DNA from: Climacteris rufus
Lineage: Eukaryota > Chordata > Aves > Passeriformes > Climacteridae
Direction: 5' to 3'
NCBI GenBank assembly: GCA_013398175.1
Contig: VZRZ01008717.1
Location: 285,486 to 349,485, forward strand
DNA length: 64,000 nucleotides
Each line of letters begins with the position of its first letter. Position 1 is the first letter of the stretch. Position numbers and translations under genes: made by a program. The notes below the pieces were generated by a model. It did no database searches, was not told where the DNA came from, and saw only the letters and a list, made by a program, of their open reading frames with translations. Below, in pieces: positions 34,869 to 46,364 of this stretch.

Positions 34869-36867
34869 GTAATTGATGATACCCACATTAAGGACCAGTT
34901 CTGATAAAGTTTGAAAAATACAGCTTCTCTTTGTGGGAAAATTTCTACTTTGTCCTTTGCCCAGGTCCAGCCATTATTCCAGAGTCCGGCCCACTTCTGT
35001 GCTATCAGTGATTTTCAAAAGGTGCTGAATAGAAAGATGATGCCTGTATCCAACCCCACTTCTATTTATTTTCTTATTTCACATATATATTTGTGATAAC
35101 GGATTGGAAGGCTTTATTTAATTTGCTTTTCTGAAAGGAAAAGGTACTTCATTTGTTTCCACTCATCTTCAACCTCCCTGACCGTTTGCTTTCAAGGTAC
35201 AGATCTCATCTCTGCCAATACTACCCACAAATCTGTAGTCCAGGGCCTAATCCAAGCACTGAAATCTCTCATTTAGAAATCTCCAAAGGCCTTTCCCAAG
35301 CCAAAGTTAAGACCAACACTCACTCCACTTTGTTATTCACTCATCATGGACTCTTCTTGTTCTCTTTCAATTTCCATGATTGTTGTCTTTTATCCCTCCC
35401 ATGGCTTTTGTGAGAGATTCTCCTTATCCTCCAGCTGGCTGGGGATTCCCACCAGCTTGTGGCCCTGCTGCTGCCATCTTCCCTTTCAATTGCCATCCCT
35501 GTGTAGCTAGTTCAAGGATTTCTCTCTCCTCAGATGGTCTTCTGAGGTGGGATTAATCTTGCCTGCATTTATACAGGTGCAAGAGACACTTGTCCATCTG
35601 AGCTACTGATGAAAATTCTTTTTGTACTTAATGGGAATTAACAGGTACTTTTGAAACACAGTTCTTCAGACATATTTCAGGGGTCTCCCTGAGGAAGTGG
35701 TGAAGAGCACTGAGAAATATTTCTGTCTCTCCAGTGGCTGTAGGGATTCTCAGTGTTGAACTGAGAGGAGGGAAGTCTGTAGGACAGATGTCCGAAGTTA
35801 AATGAGATGAATGTTAACCCCTTTGTCCTAAATAGCAACACAGGCTGTCTCCCTCTGACATCTGCTTGTGGCTAATCTGTGCAAAACAAAGCTTCAAATA
35901 TCCCTGAGCCACAACACTCCTCACTGACTGCTTTTTAATGACAGGTATCAACATCCTGCATATGCTCCAGATCCAAAACATGAGCATCACCACCAGCTTG
36001 GACCTTGCAGGTCCACACATCACAGGACCTCAGCTCTCCCATGGAACTTCTGTTTTTCATATACACAAGAAATGTGCTGCATGTCCTTGCAAGTCCCACC
36101 ATATGTCAAAGGACGTGACATTTGATTCACTCTTCTTCCTCTTCACCTTTGAGGACATAAAGGTGGGATATCCCTGCATGAAATAGCAGGAAGATGCTGA
36201 AACATGGAGAATAAGTGTTGAGGAGGACAGACTATATTAAGAAGGTTTAGGGGCTGTCAGATGAGGTACAACACTGACCACTTGTGTTAGGCCATGTCTG
36301 GATCTGAGCTGGACATCTCTACAGTGTCTTCTCATTACAGTTATTTTATGTTTGTGCTCTTACATAGCACTGGACATGTGGCAATTTAATCACAGAGAAC
36401 ATCCATAAATTCTCCTGAGCACTGATTCAGCCCTCTGTTGCTCATGAAGCAAAATGATTGACAGCACCTTTTATCTGCCTTAATCTGTAAACACACTTCA
36501 CTGCAGTATTGCTTCCCTTTCCTTCCCGGACACTATGTAAGCAAAAAAAAAAAAAAAAAAAAAAATTAAACTAAAAAATAAAATTAAAAAAAAGTATTAA
36601 ACAAGTGTAAAACCTCCCTTTTAGATCAACACCATGACCCATTTTGAACCGAGGAAATTTGATAAAAGGAGTGTACAATGCAGACATAGAAGAAAACTGT
36701 CATCCAGCTGCTTGACCAGATTTTAAGACTCACCTTATTTCTTGTGTGGTTTTCAGTTGATGAAGACAGAGCAGAGTGGAATATCTCTACCTTGTACTGG
36801 TATGTGGGGTGGGCAGAAACCCACCTAAGCAACAAGGGGTTTTGTTGCATTGAGTATAATTCCCTCA
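34869..36867. other. Unique stretch with long poly-A
   Basis: A run of more than 20 A begins at 36543 and grades into an A-rich tract to about 36595. No retroposed gene body is recognised next to it. A weak CR1/L2-like look at 35670-35760 is too decayed to call. Confidence 0.45.
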
Positions 36868-37360
36868 CCATAGAATCATGGATTGGCTTGGCTTGAAACG
36901 GACCTTGAGGATCATTTAGTTCAAATCCCCTGCTGTGGGCAGGGTGCCACTCACTAGGTCAGGTTGCTCAGGACTCAATCCAACCTGACCCTCCCAGGGA
37001 TGGGGCATCCACAATTTCTCTGGGCAACCCATGCCAGGGCCTCACCACCCTCATAGTAAAGAATTTCTTTCTAATATCCCATCTAAATCTGTTCTCTCTC
37101 AGTTTAAAACCATTGCCCCTTGTCCTGTCACTCCATTCTTTGTCCAAATCCCTCTCCAGCTCTCTTGGAGCCCCTTTAGGCACTGGAAGGGGCTCTAAAT
37201 CTCCCCAGGGACTTCTCCAGGCTGAAGGTCCCCATCTCTCCCAGCCTGTCTGCAGAGCAGAGGTGTCCCAGCCCTCTGATCATCTCCATGGCCTCCTCTG
37301 GACCTGCTCCAACAGGTCCACATCTTTCTTGTCTTGAGGACTCAGACCTGGACTCAGTAG
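36868..37360 (-). mobile_element. CR1 LINE 3' end, about 490 bp
   Basis: Antisense copy from ACCATAGAATCATGGATTGG through AAGAATTTCTTTCTAATATC, CATTGCCCCTTGTCCTGTCA, CCCTTTAGGCACTGGAAGGG and CTCTGATCATCTCCATGGCC to TTTCTTGTCTTGAGGA. It retains part of the ORF2 C-terminal coding block. The 217-codon minus-strand frame (37176-37829) begins in unrelated DNA and reads through it, and is not a gene. Confidence 0.93.
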
Positions 37361-37440
37361 ACGTATTTGGAATGGTAGAATACTTCTTCCACAAAGCGTT
37401 TGTCCCCAAAAGACACCCAAATGTCCAAATGAACATATAT

Positions 37441-37545
37441 ATGGAAAGACATAGATATAGATTAGATATAGATGATGTAGATGTAGATATAGATAGATAT
37501 AGATAGATAGATGTAGATATATGTAGATATTTATAGATATACCAA
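37441..37545. repeat. GATATA/GATA microsatellite
   Basis: An imperfect tract of ATAGAT, GATATA and GTAGAT units over about 100 bases. It lies soon after the 5' end of a CR1. Confidence 0.9.
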
Positions 37546-38368
37546 CACAAACCAGTTAAAGGGAGGCAAAGCCAACCCTTAGGAGATACAGACCTGCAGC
37601 TGCTTTCTTGGTTCATGACACCTCCCTGTCTCTCAGGTCTCTCCCCATGACCTGTTCTATTTCCTTGAATTGAAAAGTCAATCTGTTTCCCCTTCACTCC
37701 CTCCTTCAGCTCTGCTGGCCATGTGAAATTGCTTTCAGAACTTGCTGCAGGGTGAAAGTTCTTTGGCGCTTTGAAAAACAGGCAGGCAGCAAAGCACTGA
37801 GAATTTAACAGAACAAAGGAGGAGAACAAACAAACCCATTTTCATATTTGCTGCTAAATGTCTTCCAGCCTCCAGTCTTGTTATTCTTCCTCTAGAATTA
37901 GAAAAACCCTGTTAGCAGAAAGTGTATTTACTCTTTGACAGTTTCCAGCATATTATTTAGATGGATACAGCAATTCTCTTCTCCCCTTAATAATACCACT
38001 TTGCATCTATATAGTAGTTATATATGTATTTATATACATAATTCTGCAGTAGATAGCTAAACTGGGGCTTGCAGGAAGCTCTCAAGGAAAGTGAATGTTG
38101 TATTCAACAGCACTGATTTTCAGTGATCAAGCAGATCTCTGATCTCAGACTTGCAGATAACAGCTCTGCAAAGAACCACCTGCCAAGAGAAACTGAAGGA
38201 GAACTTTAATGCCCCTTCATCTGTCACACAGCCAGAGTCAATCAAATCTACTTCCCAACGCAGTGATCCACAGGATAAAAACAAATAAAATCAAAAATCA
38301 AATGCAGAACACTTGTATGCAATTATGTATTGAAGGATTAAAAAGGGTTTCTGTAGGACTATTTCAGT
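37546..38368. other. Unique non-coding stretch
   Basis: No feature beyond a short TATA-rich patch at about 38010-38040. Confidence 0.4.
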
Positions 38369-38525
38369 GAATCACAGAATCACAGAACGGTTTGGGTTGG
38401 TAGGGACCTTCAAGACCATCAAATTTCAACCCCCCTGCCATGGGCAGAGACACCTTCCACTAGACCAGGTTGCTCCAAACCCTGTCCAATTTGGTCTTGA
38501 GCACTTCGAGAAATGGGGCGGCCAC
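38369..38525 (-). mobile_element. CR1 LINE 3' end
   Basis: GAATCACAGAATCACAGAAC, CGGTTTGGGTTGGTAGGGAC, CCACTAGACCAGGTTGCTCC and GAAATGGGGCGGCCACT in antisense. Confidence 0.93.
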
Positions 38526-38853
38526 TGGGTGCAGTGGAAAATGTGACTTAAGGATTTTGTAGCTACAATGGGACTTGTGAAAGGTGAAAATGTCTATTTG
38601 ACAGGTTGATGATGTAAAAATCTGTATGGAAGGCCCATATACTGCTTTAATCCAGCTCATGCTTTACTCAAGAGTCTCTAAATCTCCTCCACTGACAGCC
38701 CAAGCCTCTGCATGGTAATTATTTTTCCCTTTGAAAAACTAATCCTAAAGGGATTTGATTTGGTTGTGACCAAAATATTATCATGCTGAAATGTTCAAGA
38801 AATTAATGTAAACCATATATTTTAAACATGCATAGAAATTGCATTCACACAAC

Positions 38854-38869
38854 CACACACACACACACA
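38854..38869. repeat. (CA)8 microsatellite
   Basis: Eight CA units lie immediately before the truncated 5' end of the next CR1. Confidence 0.9.
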
Positions 38870-38870
38870 A

Positions 38871-39015
38871 TGGAAATTCTTCCCTGTGAGGGTGCTGAGG
38901 CCCTGGCACAGGTTGCCCAGAGAAGCTGTGGATGTCCCATCCCTGGAAGTGTCCAAGACCAGGTTGGACAGGGCTTGGAGCAACCTGGGATAGTGGAAGT
39001 TGTCCCTGCCCACAG
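38871..39015 (+). mobile_element. CR1 LINE fragment lacking its 3' tail
   Basis: TGGAAATTCTTCCCTGTGAG, GTGCTGAGGCCCTGGCACAG, GTTGCCCAGAGAAGCTGTGG and GGAAGTTGTCCCTGCCCACA. The sequence leaves CR1 at about 39015, without the GATGATCTTTAAGG block or the octamer tail, so the 3' end was lost by deletion. Confidence 0.92.
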
Positions 39016-40368
39016 GAACCAGGACCTTTGTCAGATCAGTAAAACTTGTGTGCTTTGCAAACATTTTCAGTGTATTCATGAGAAAATCTTGTTTGCTCTA
39101 TAGTTTGAGAGAGTTCACTTGTCTGGGACTGGATTCTCCCGTGTTCTGAGAATCTCTAGTTCCCAGCAAGCTGTAAATGCTGTTCATGGACAAATTTGTC
39201 TTCTCTCTTTGGGTTTTTTTGGGAATTTTACTTGTTCCAAAAGTAGCAACATTTGGCAAGATGCTGCTCTGAAAGTTGTTTCTTCTCCCCTTGGCCTCCC
39301 TCCACAGCAACCACCCTCCCTCCTGCTCTTTGCATTTGCTCCTGGTTCCATCCTGAGCTTTGTCCAAGGGAAGAGCTTTCAGGTCTGATCTAATCCCGTT
39401 TCACACCCAGGAGCTTCATCACACCTGGCAGGTGCTGGGAATCCAGCCAGGTCAGGAGGTGCCAGGGATGGATCAAGGCTCTCCCAGAAGTGTAATTGTG
39501 CAGCTGAAAGAGCTGTGTGAGGCCCTGAGCATCATGGCATTCATGTGTTACCATTAACACGCTGTCCTGCCCATTTGAGACTGTTTCCCCTTGATTACCT
39601 CCTTAAATCAATACTAATGGATTTTCTCTGAGTTAAGTTTGTTTTTTCTTCCTTTCTACTTTCAGTCCTTTCTCACCACCCGTCCCCACCACTCTCCATC
39701 TCTGGAATCCTTGCCAACTCCCCCCCACCTTGCATCAAGGCCCCGTTTCATCACAGGACTGTAATTTATACAATTTCTCCTGCTCGCTCTGCTTAATTGT
39801 CTCATTTATAATATTCCATCCTTTTTCCTTTTCAGTTCATTCGGAATACCCAGACTAGTTAAAATAAATATGTATTTTTAATTTTAAGCAGCCTAATTTA
39901 ATTTTGTGAGTGCGAGATGAGTATTAATCAGGCCTGCTTCTGAATCCAAGGCACATCAAGTCTCAGCCAGGAAAACAGCATGTGTGGCTCAGTTTCACAC
40001 CCCTCCTGTCACTTTTTTTTATAACATGCAAAGCTCTGAAATTCTCTGCCTGAGTTGCAGGTATTCAGAGGACTTCCCAAACTCTCCAGGGGTGGTTAAT
40101 AACCAATGAGAAGTGGAGGCACACTGGAAGACAGAGGGTTCTGACAAATGTTTTTGTCAAGGTCAGAGGAGGTTGTAGTAGTTCCATTTTGTATAAGACT
40201 TGCTTCCCAAGTGTCTCCCATGGACCATTTGTAATCCCCACCAGTCCTTATGTCTTGCCTTCATCACTGACATTATCCCGTTCACTTGAAATCAGCCCCC
40301 CAACCACTGCTTTTCTCACTGTACCACTACCTGTGAATCCTCACCAAAAACCGGCTGTGACTCTTACA
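39016..40368. other. Unique non-coding stretch
   Basis: No gene is recognised. The AT-rich part at 39580-39960 has many TTAAT/TTTAAT words and few repeats. It is a candidate for constrained sequence only. Confidence 0.4.
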
Positions 40369-40418
40369 GTCATAGAATCATTTAAGTGGGAAAAGACCTC
40401 TAAGGCCATCACGTCATT
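40369..40418 (-). mobile_element. CR1 LINE tail remnant
   Basis: GTCATAGAATCATTTAAGTG followed by GGAAAAGACCTCTAAGGCCA. This is the 'GAAAAGACCTCTAAGATCAT' tail subfamily, and only about 50 bases remain. Confidence 0.75.
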
Positions 40419-40444
40419 TCAAGAGACTTTCAGTCTACAGCAAG

Positions 40445-40877
40445 TGTCACAGTAATGACACGAAAGAAGGAGACAGACACCTGTTGAGATCAACGAACAA
40501 GTGCATCGGGCTTTGTCTGTCTTTATTATATACGTGCCTAATAAATCACTGTGGATTGGAGGAGACAAAGAGCCTCCCCTCAATCACACTGGTCAAAGGG
40601 AATGTCCATCCAACTTCTGTGCCCAGGAGAAAGGAATGTAAATAAAAAGATACCATTACAATAACATGACTATGTTTACAAAGAATGTCTGAGAACCAGT
40701 TACAAAAGAATGATAACATCCAGAACTGCAGAAGTCAGGGCAACAAACAGGCTTAAAGTTTTGTTTCAGCTTAGACTTTTTTTAGGAGTTTGTGCCTATC
40801 TTTCATCTACATGTGAGAGTTCAGAGCACATCCAAAGGGGGCTTAAACTCTTCTGGCTATTCTCTTGGTAACTGACA
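40445..40877 (-). repeat. Endogenous retrovirus 3' LTR, antisense
   Basis: A segment of about 430 bp with short inverted termini, TGTCA at the left and TGACA at the right. On the minus strand it holds overlapping TATATA and AATAAA signals (complement of 40522-40533) about 80 bases before the end, as in compact retroviral LTRs. To its right, in the position of a polypurine tract, the minus strand reads AATGGGGTGAGG (complement of 40878-40889). That arrangement makes this the 3' LTR of an antisense element. I found no target duplication and do not recognise the family. Confidence 0.6.
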
Positions 40878-41106
40878 CCTCACCCCATTGTGTAAAGGCC
40901 CTCCAGGTCTTCAAATCACACCAGTCGCAGGCCAAAAACATCCAAATTTTTTTGTCTGGAGGGCCTTTAGTGGTCAGGTGTATCGCTGGTTCCGGGGGCC
41001 TGCTGAAGGCCGCTCAGCGATATACTGGGAGTGACCCTGGTGTGCCGGGGGCTGCCGCTTGCAGCTTCCCCAGACACAGGGCGTCGTCCGACAGCTCGTT
41101 AGGTGC
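40878..41106 (-). mobile_element. Remnant of retroviral interior
   Basis: A GC- and CpG-rich stretch between the polypurine-like tract of the 40445-40877 LTR and the solo LTR inserted at 41107. It contains two inverted repeats (40894-40906 with 40956-40968, and 40981-40988 with 41015-41022). On the minus strand a frame stays open through the inserted LTR from 41702 to 40974. No known retroviral domain is visible, so the assignment rests on position next to the LTR. How far the interior continues beyond 41588 is unclear. Confidence 0.45.
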
Positions 41107-41583
41107 TGGCTCCTTTGTGACAAAGAGAGCCCCAGGCTGATGTTGCAGGCGCAGCAGAGACAATGACCCGAGGGAAGGGCCTTGGAAGTGATTTCCAGCT
41201 CTTTATTTCCCGGGAGAAGCAGCAGGGAAAGCGGGTGAGGTCCAGGAGAGGCGGCGCAGGGGTCCGGGAGAGCTGAAGGGTCAGCTACCAAGAGCGAGGT
41301 TTTAGGGAAAGCGGGGGATTTTATGGGGATACAAACGGGGAAAGTAACCAATGGGGGTACAAGGCTTGACACATAACCAATAGGGAACCGAACTGTTATG
41401 AAATTTCCAGAACATAAGGTAGTAACCAACCGAAATATGTAAATGAAGGTACAAGGGGTGCTGGGGGTGAACCAAAAGCTCTCCCTGAGCAGGGGGAATG
41501 CCTCAGACTGTGGCAACCTCAGGCTGTGCCCACCAGTCTTGAGCCTGTGAGGCTGTGGCTTTTGCCACACACGCCGCCACACA
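41107..41583 (-). repeat. Solo LTR with 5-bp target duplication
   Basis: A 477-bp LTR in antisense orientation. The plus strand begins TGGCTCCTTTGTGAC and ends CGCCGCCACACA, so in sense it runs TGTGTGG...GGAGCCA. GGTGC lies directly outside both ends (41102-41106 and 41584-41588), a perfect 5-bp target duplication. Minus-strand signals include AATAAA (complement of 41203-41208), CCAAT boxes as ATTGG (plus-strand CCAAT at about 41350 and 41378), and a CpG-rich U5. It shares its left end and the CCAATAGGGAACCGAACTG block with the LTR at 18945. No internal proviral region is present, so it is a solo LTR left by recombination. Clean ends and retained CpGs suggest it is young. Confidence 0.85.
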
Positions 41584-41588
41584 GGTGC

Positions 41589-44500
41589 ATTTGTACCCCA
41601 TCCTGAAAACTCTTTGTAAATGACAGTAATGAAGGAACTGCCCTTTGCAGAAGTCTTGGTGGAAAATTCAGATGAGGGCTCAGGTACCCAAATTATAATC
41701 ATGTGATGTGTGTTTCTTCCTTACCAGGACACATTCCTCTTTCCTCTCTCCCTGCTTCCACACTTTGCCTTCCCAGTAGTAGATCCCAGATCTGATTTCC
41801 CAGATGAAAAATACACCCCTGAGATGTTTCCAACCAGTTTCCTGAGGTCTTCCAAAGCTGTCATTCCTGGGGGCAGTGCACCCTGGTGTGTCTGAAAGAA
41901 CAAAGGGTCTGAAAACAGGGACTGGGAAGTGTCAGGTTCATGGCAGGAGCTGGAAAGATGTACCTGCATCCAGTGCCTGATCCCTTCAGCAACTTCAGGT
42001 GGGGTTTGCAGCACTCAGGTGGGGGCTGCTCCAAAAGCCTTTCCCTGGGCTCTTGTGTGCCTGCTGCCCAGGGATTCACACACAGCTGCTGAACTGTAAT
42101 ATCTTGTCTGTGTTTACCCAGCTTTGCACTAAACCTGTACAATGTCATGTCAATAAGTGATCCAGTGAGACAAGGAGAGATTTATTTTAGAAGTTAAAAC
42201 ATTTCTGTTTGCCAGAAAGTGCCAAAAGGTTCCGGTACATCCCCATGCTTGGTGTATGCAGGAGATATCCCTCTTTTCTCTCCACCCTCTTCTCCCCAGG
42301 ACTCCCCCTAAGCTGTTTTATTGTGATCTGTGCACCATTACCAGCAGGTAATAGGAGTAGCCACTGTTAAACAAGGTAGATGTAAAACTAAACTCGGGGA
42401 ACCACTTCAGTTCACAATAATAGTGCCAATAATTTTTAGGACTGCATAAACGGTGCCGCATATTTTTGGAACATCAGTTCTTATCATGTTATCTCTGTGC
42501 ATTTTATTTATGCATTTTACTTTCTCTTTTTATTTGATGTTATATTACCATGCTGTAACATGCACACCTGTAGCAGGAGGGAGTGGAGGTATCTGAATTC
42601 TTTGTCTCCCTCCTGTGAAAATTACCCCCAAATTGTGTGGTGGATTTGAAAGCAGTGTCAGTCCCAGAAGGCCCCTCTCCCTGCTGCAATGGATCAGAGT
42701 GAAAAGGCTGTTTTAAAAGCTTTTTTTTTTTTGCCCTTGGGTTGTTTCATACATTTTAGGAGGGAGGATGGGAGGACATTCACTCTTCTGCTGGGTCCAT
42801 TTTACCCCTCTCTTCTGTGTCCCATTTGAATGCTTTGGGAGAGGGACTACATCCAGCTCTCTGATAGGATTCAGGAATGTATGGGATTTGATAAATCACC
42901 TTCAGATGAACACAGGATGAATGGAGGTCTAAAGTGTTCCTTGTAAGGATTATTGAGGATTGCAGCTATGCAAACCCAGAACATCAACCTCTAAAGTGAC
43001 TGCTCCCAGTGATGAGCTCGGGAGTGTTTTTCCTCTACTCTCAGGGAGATCCCCAGCAGAACAAAATCTTGGAGCTTTATTTTCCTGTGTTCATCCCATT
43101 TCTTCTCAGGCTGAGGGATCTTCTTCCCTAGAGTGATACTGTGCCACTGTTGTGGGCTGGCAGACGCCAGGGGAAAGGATTGTTTGATATCTCCTCATCC
43201 TCTACTTCAGGAAGTGTTAACAGCCCCCATGTCCTGTTTCCATCCCTGAGGAAGAGATAGACACAACCTTCTTAGGCCAATGCTGAGGGGCAAGGACAAA
43301 GCAGTGGCAGAACAGTTTCTGGATCATTTATCTCAGTGAAAATGGGGATATTAGGGGAATCTGGAGGACCCCTAGCAGGATTAGAAAAGGAACCAGAGGC
43401 ATGGGTTACCCAGAGGGCCAGAGGGAACAGAAATGGACAGTGGGTCAGGTAGTGTCCAAAACTTCACACTTTTAGCCCCATTCCTTCTCTTTTTCTCCTC
43501 CAGAACATACACAAGATGTTTTTGGTTTAGCGACGGAGCAATTACACTTGAAACGGCCTTTTCTATCCCTGATTGTGTGTCTGTGGGAATGAGGCAAAGA
43601 ACAACAAGGCATGGCAGAGCTCTGGACAGCTTTCCCTGCAGATTCACCATGGTCCAAGAGCCACACCTGGCATGGTCAAGACTCTATCCATCCCAGAGTG
43701 TGCCATGAGGACAGGCAGCTCCCCCAGCCCTAATGCACATTGGCAAACTCCTGGACATGCTGAAACATCTTCAAGATCAGCTCAAGGAGCAGTAGGACCA
43801 TTGCCATTGAGAATCTTTGATAGATAAAGATTTGACAGTAGCCAGGTTTGAAGAATATTCCATAGCTCCCAACGGTGCCAGTACTCAACCATGAATGTGG
43901 GGACCACAGCAGTTCTCTAGGAGATGGTCCTAAAGGGATTTGTGACAGCTGGACCCCCAGATCTGTGGGCACTATAATATCCCACAAAACATTTTCCATC
44001 AGTTCAGGATATTTCTGAGTTCCAGTGGTCAGTGTGATGGATGGAGAAAAGGGGTGGCAAGTCTAGGCTGGCATGGGTGACATGAAGCAGCATTCACATT
44101 TAAAAGGAAAAAAAAAAGAAGAAAACAAACCAGAAAAAGGGACCTTTTTTCCCTCTGAGTGTTTTCTACAGGGCAGTGTGACCTTACTGCTCTACTTTAC
44201 AGACTGCAATAATGGACACATTTTATTGAGTCTATGGGCAATCTGCCATCAGTCTGGTCTGGAGGTCTGAAGTCAAAGGGCAGAGATGGCAAGTATCCCT
44301 TATTTTGTTTACTTCCAGAGACACATCTTAGCACTACAGGGACACTATTTATTTCTTGTGCTCATGGGGAGCTGAACTAGAACTGGGATTTTTTAAATAG
44401 CTTTCTCTAAATAAACTTTCTAAAGCACTAGCCCAGAAAAGGCTGTTCTGTCCGTGTATTTTGACGAGACTCTTACTAATTCCATAGAGCCTTAAGAAGG

Positions 44501-45324
44501 GAAACCTATTTAAAAGCATTCGTTAAGAGAGCTGTGACTAATCTGAGCTGACCTAATTAACCCAAAATGTCCTGTGTGGAAATTGTTGTGGATGCTGAAT
44601 AAAAGGCCTAGGCTGAATGCACATAATTTTTCTGTCTGCACTTTCATTCCCAAGGAAGCAGTCACTTCTTTAAGTGTTATTTCTGGATTGGTATTCAGAG
44701 CCTACACCTTGCCAGTGGCTTCTTCCTGCAAGGAAGCTAAATACTTTCACCTCACTGTGGAAAAAAAAAAAAAAATTGTGCACTTGACAGTAGCAAATTC
44801 TTTTTACACTTGGTAATATAAGCAGGTTTCATCTATGTGTGATGTGTTCACAGGAAACACTTGCCCTCAGCTCCACTTTAATTGGGAGAGATCCAGTCAA
44901 TACAGTCAGTGGAGAACTGTGGAGCTGGGGACAATTCCTTTTGTCATTAAGAATAGTCATCCCAAAATAAAGTGGGTCAGTTGGACCCTGGAGTATCTTC
45001 TATTTTTTTTCCCACTGACTGTACAGGGAAGCTCTTGGCAATGAGCTGTGGTATAGATGTTTCTGTGATAGGCTTTGCAGGATTGGTGAGATGAATCCTG
45101 CCCTAAATCTCAGGGCTCAGTGCCTGCTGGGCTCTCGAGCTGATGCTCATCCCAGAAAAGGCCACAGGGCTACCAGGTAGGAGGAACCTTATCCATGAGG
45201 AAGGTTTGCACCTTGACAGCAGAAGCTCAGGGAGGTGATAAGCCAGACACTGTTTAACAAACTGCACTGTAGATTTTATGTACACAGGGAACTGCTGGAG
45301 TCAACAGAGAGGTGTAAAAATAGC
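41589..45324. other. Unique non-coding stretch
   Basis: Almost 3.7 kb with no recognised transposon after the nested LTR locus. The first 100 bases may still belong to the older retroviral element. A-runs lie at about 44107-44118 and 44760-44775. Open frames at 43381-43827 on both strands overlap one another and have no domain. Confidence 0.4.
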
Positions 45325-45390
45325 CTGAGCAAGTAACCTTCCCAATGTTATATGTGATGGATGCAGGGATAAATGCCCCAGGGGACATGT
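45325..45390 (-). mobile_element. Possible MIR/CORE-SINE-like fossil
   Basis: GAGCAAGTAACCTTCCCAAT followed by GGATGCAGGGATAAATGCCC resembles the reversed SINE-core word order 'AAGTgACTTGCCCAAGGTCACA...GGCAGAGCTGGGATtaGAAcCC'. The match is weak, and chance similarity is possible. Confidence 0.25.
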
Positions 45391-45666
45391 AAGAAACCTT
45401 TGCCCACTCATTTAACAGAGGGTCAAAAAGGGGAGGTGATAAAGTTATTAGTCAGGGTGAATCTGCAAAACCAAGACACAATTTGGATCAGAGACAGATC
45501 TGGTCCGAAGCTGATGGACATTCAGGGTCTGTATGACAGTCAAGAAAATGGTGTTTGCCACAGACATCAAGGAAGGAGCCAACAGAACACACTGTTTTGC
45601 TTTACCGGTGTTTCAAGTTTTCAGCTGGAGCATTCAGGAGAGGAAGAAAGGTAGAGAATAATAAAA

Positions 45667-45722
45667 GCATAGAATGGTTTGGGTTGGAAGGGACCTTAAA
45701 GACCATCCAGTTCCAACCCCTG
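45667..45722 (-). mobile_element. CR1 LINE tail remnant
   Basis: AGCATAGAATGGTTTGGGTT, GGAAGGGACCTTAAAGACCA and TCCAGTTCCAACCCC. Only 55 bases remain, but they are nearly identical to the family tail. Confidence 0.9.
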
Positions 45723-45944
45723 AGAGGTGGACAAGCTGTAGCACAGATGTGAGCAGACAGTGCGACATTTATGGGTCAATGTCAAGGAGAAAGGATGAGA
45801 TTTTGGTTTGGAATGTAGCTGACAAAGATAAGTATTTTTATGAGACCCTTGCATAATGATGGTAACTGAATGTGTGCCTGCATGTCAGTTTTTCTGGAGA
45901 AAAGTAGTAATAAGGGGTCTGGAGACCCACCATTAAAAAAAAAA

Positions 45945-46364
45945 NNNNNNNNNNNNNNNNNNNNNNNNNNNNNNNNNNNNNNNNNNNNNNNNNNNNNNNN
46001 NNNNNNNNNNNNNNNNNNNNNNNNNNNNNNNNNNNNNNNNNNNNNNNNNNNNNNNNNNNNNNNNNNNNNNNNNNNNNNNNNNNNNNNNNNNNNNNNNNNN
46101 NNNNNNNNNNNNNNNNNNNNNNNNNNNNNNNNNNNNNNNNNNNNNNNNNNNNNNNNNNNNNNNNNNNNNNNNNNNNNNNNNNNNNNNNNNNNNNNNNNNN
46201 NNNNNNNNNNNNNNNNNNNNNNNNNNNNNNNNNNNNNNNNNNNNNNNNNNNNNNNNNNNNNNNNNNNNNNNNNNNNNNNNNNNNNNNNNNNNNNNNNNNN
46301 NNNNNNNNNNNNNNNNNNNNNNNNNNNNNNNNNNNNNNNNNNNNNNNNNNNNNNNNNNNNNNNN
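45945..46364. other. Assembly gap, 420 N
   Basis: An unresolved run of N. A run of 10 A precedes it and a run of 8 T follows. Frames drawn across it mean nothing. Confidence 1.

Noticed and set aside
35670..35760. CR1/L2-like wording (CTCCCTGAGGAAGTGGTGAAG)
   Set aside because: It resembles the 'GAAGTGGTGGA' part of old LINE 3' regions, but only over about 25 bases.
37176..37829. 217-codon minus-strand open frame
   Set aside because: It runs through the GATATA microsatellite and into a CR1, giving a low-complexity Tyr/Ile/Ser-rich stretch with no domain.
40974..41702. 242-codon minus-strand open frame as a host gene
   Set aside because: Two thirds of it is the antisense LTR at 41107-41583. 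The remainder flanks an LTR element and shows no host protein domain. It is described as part of the nested retroviral locus instead.
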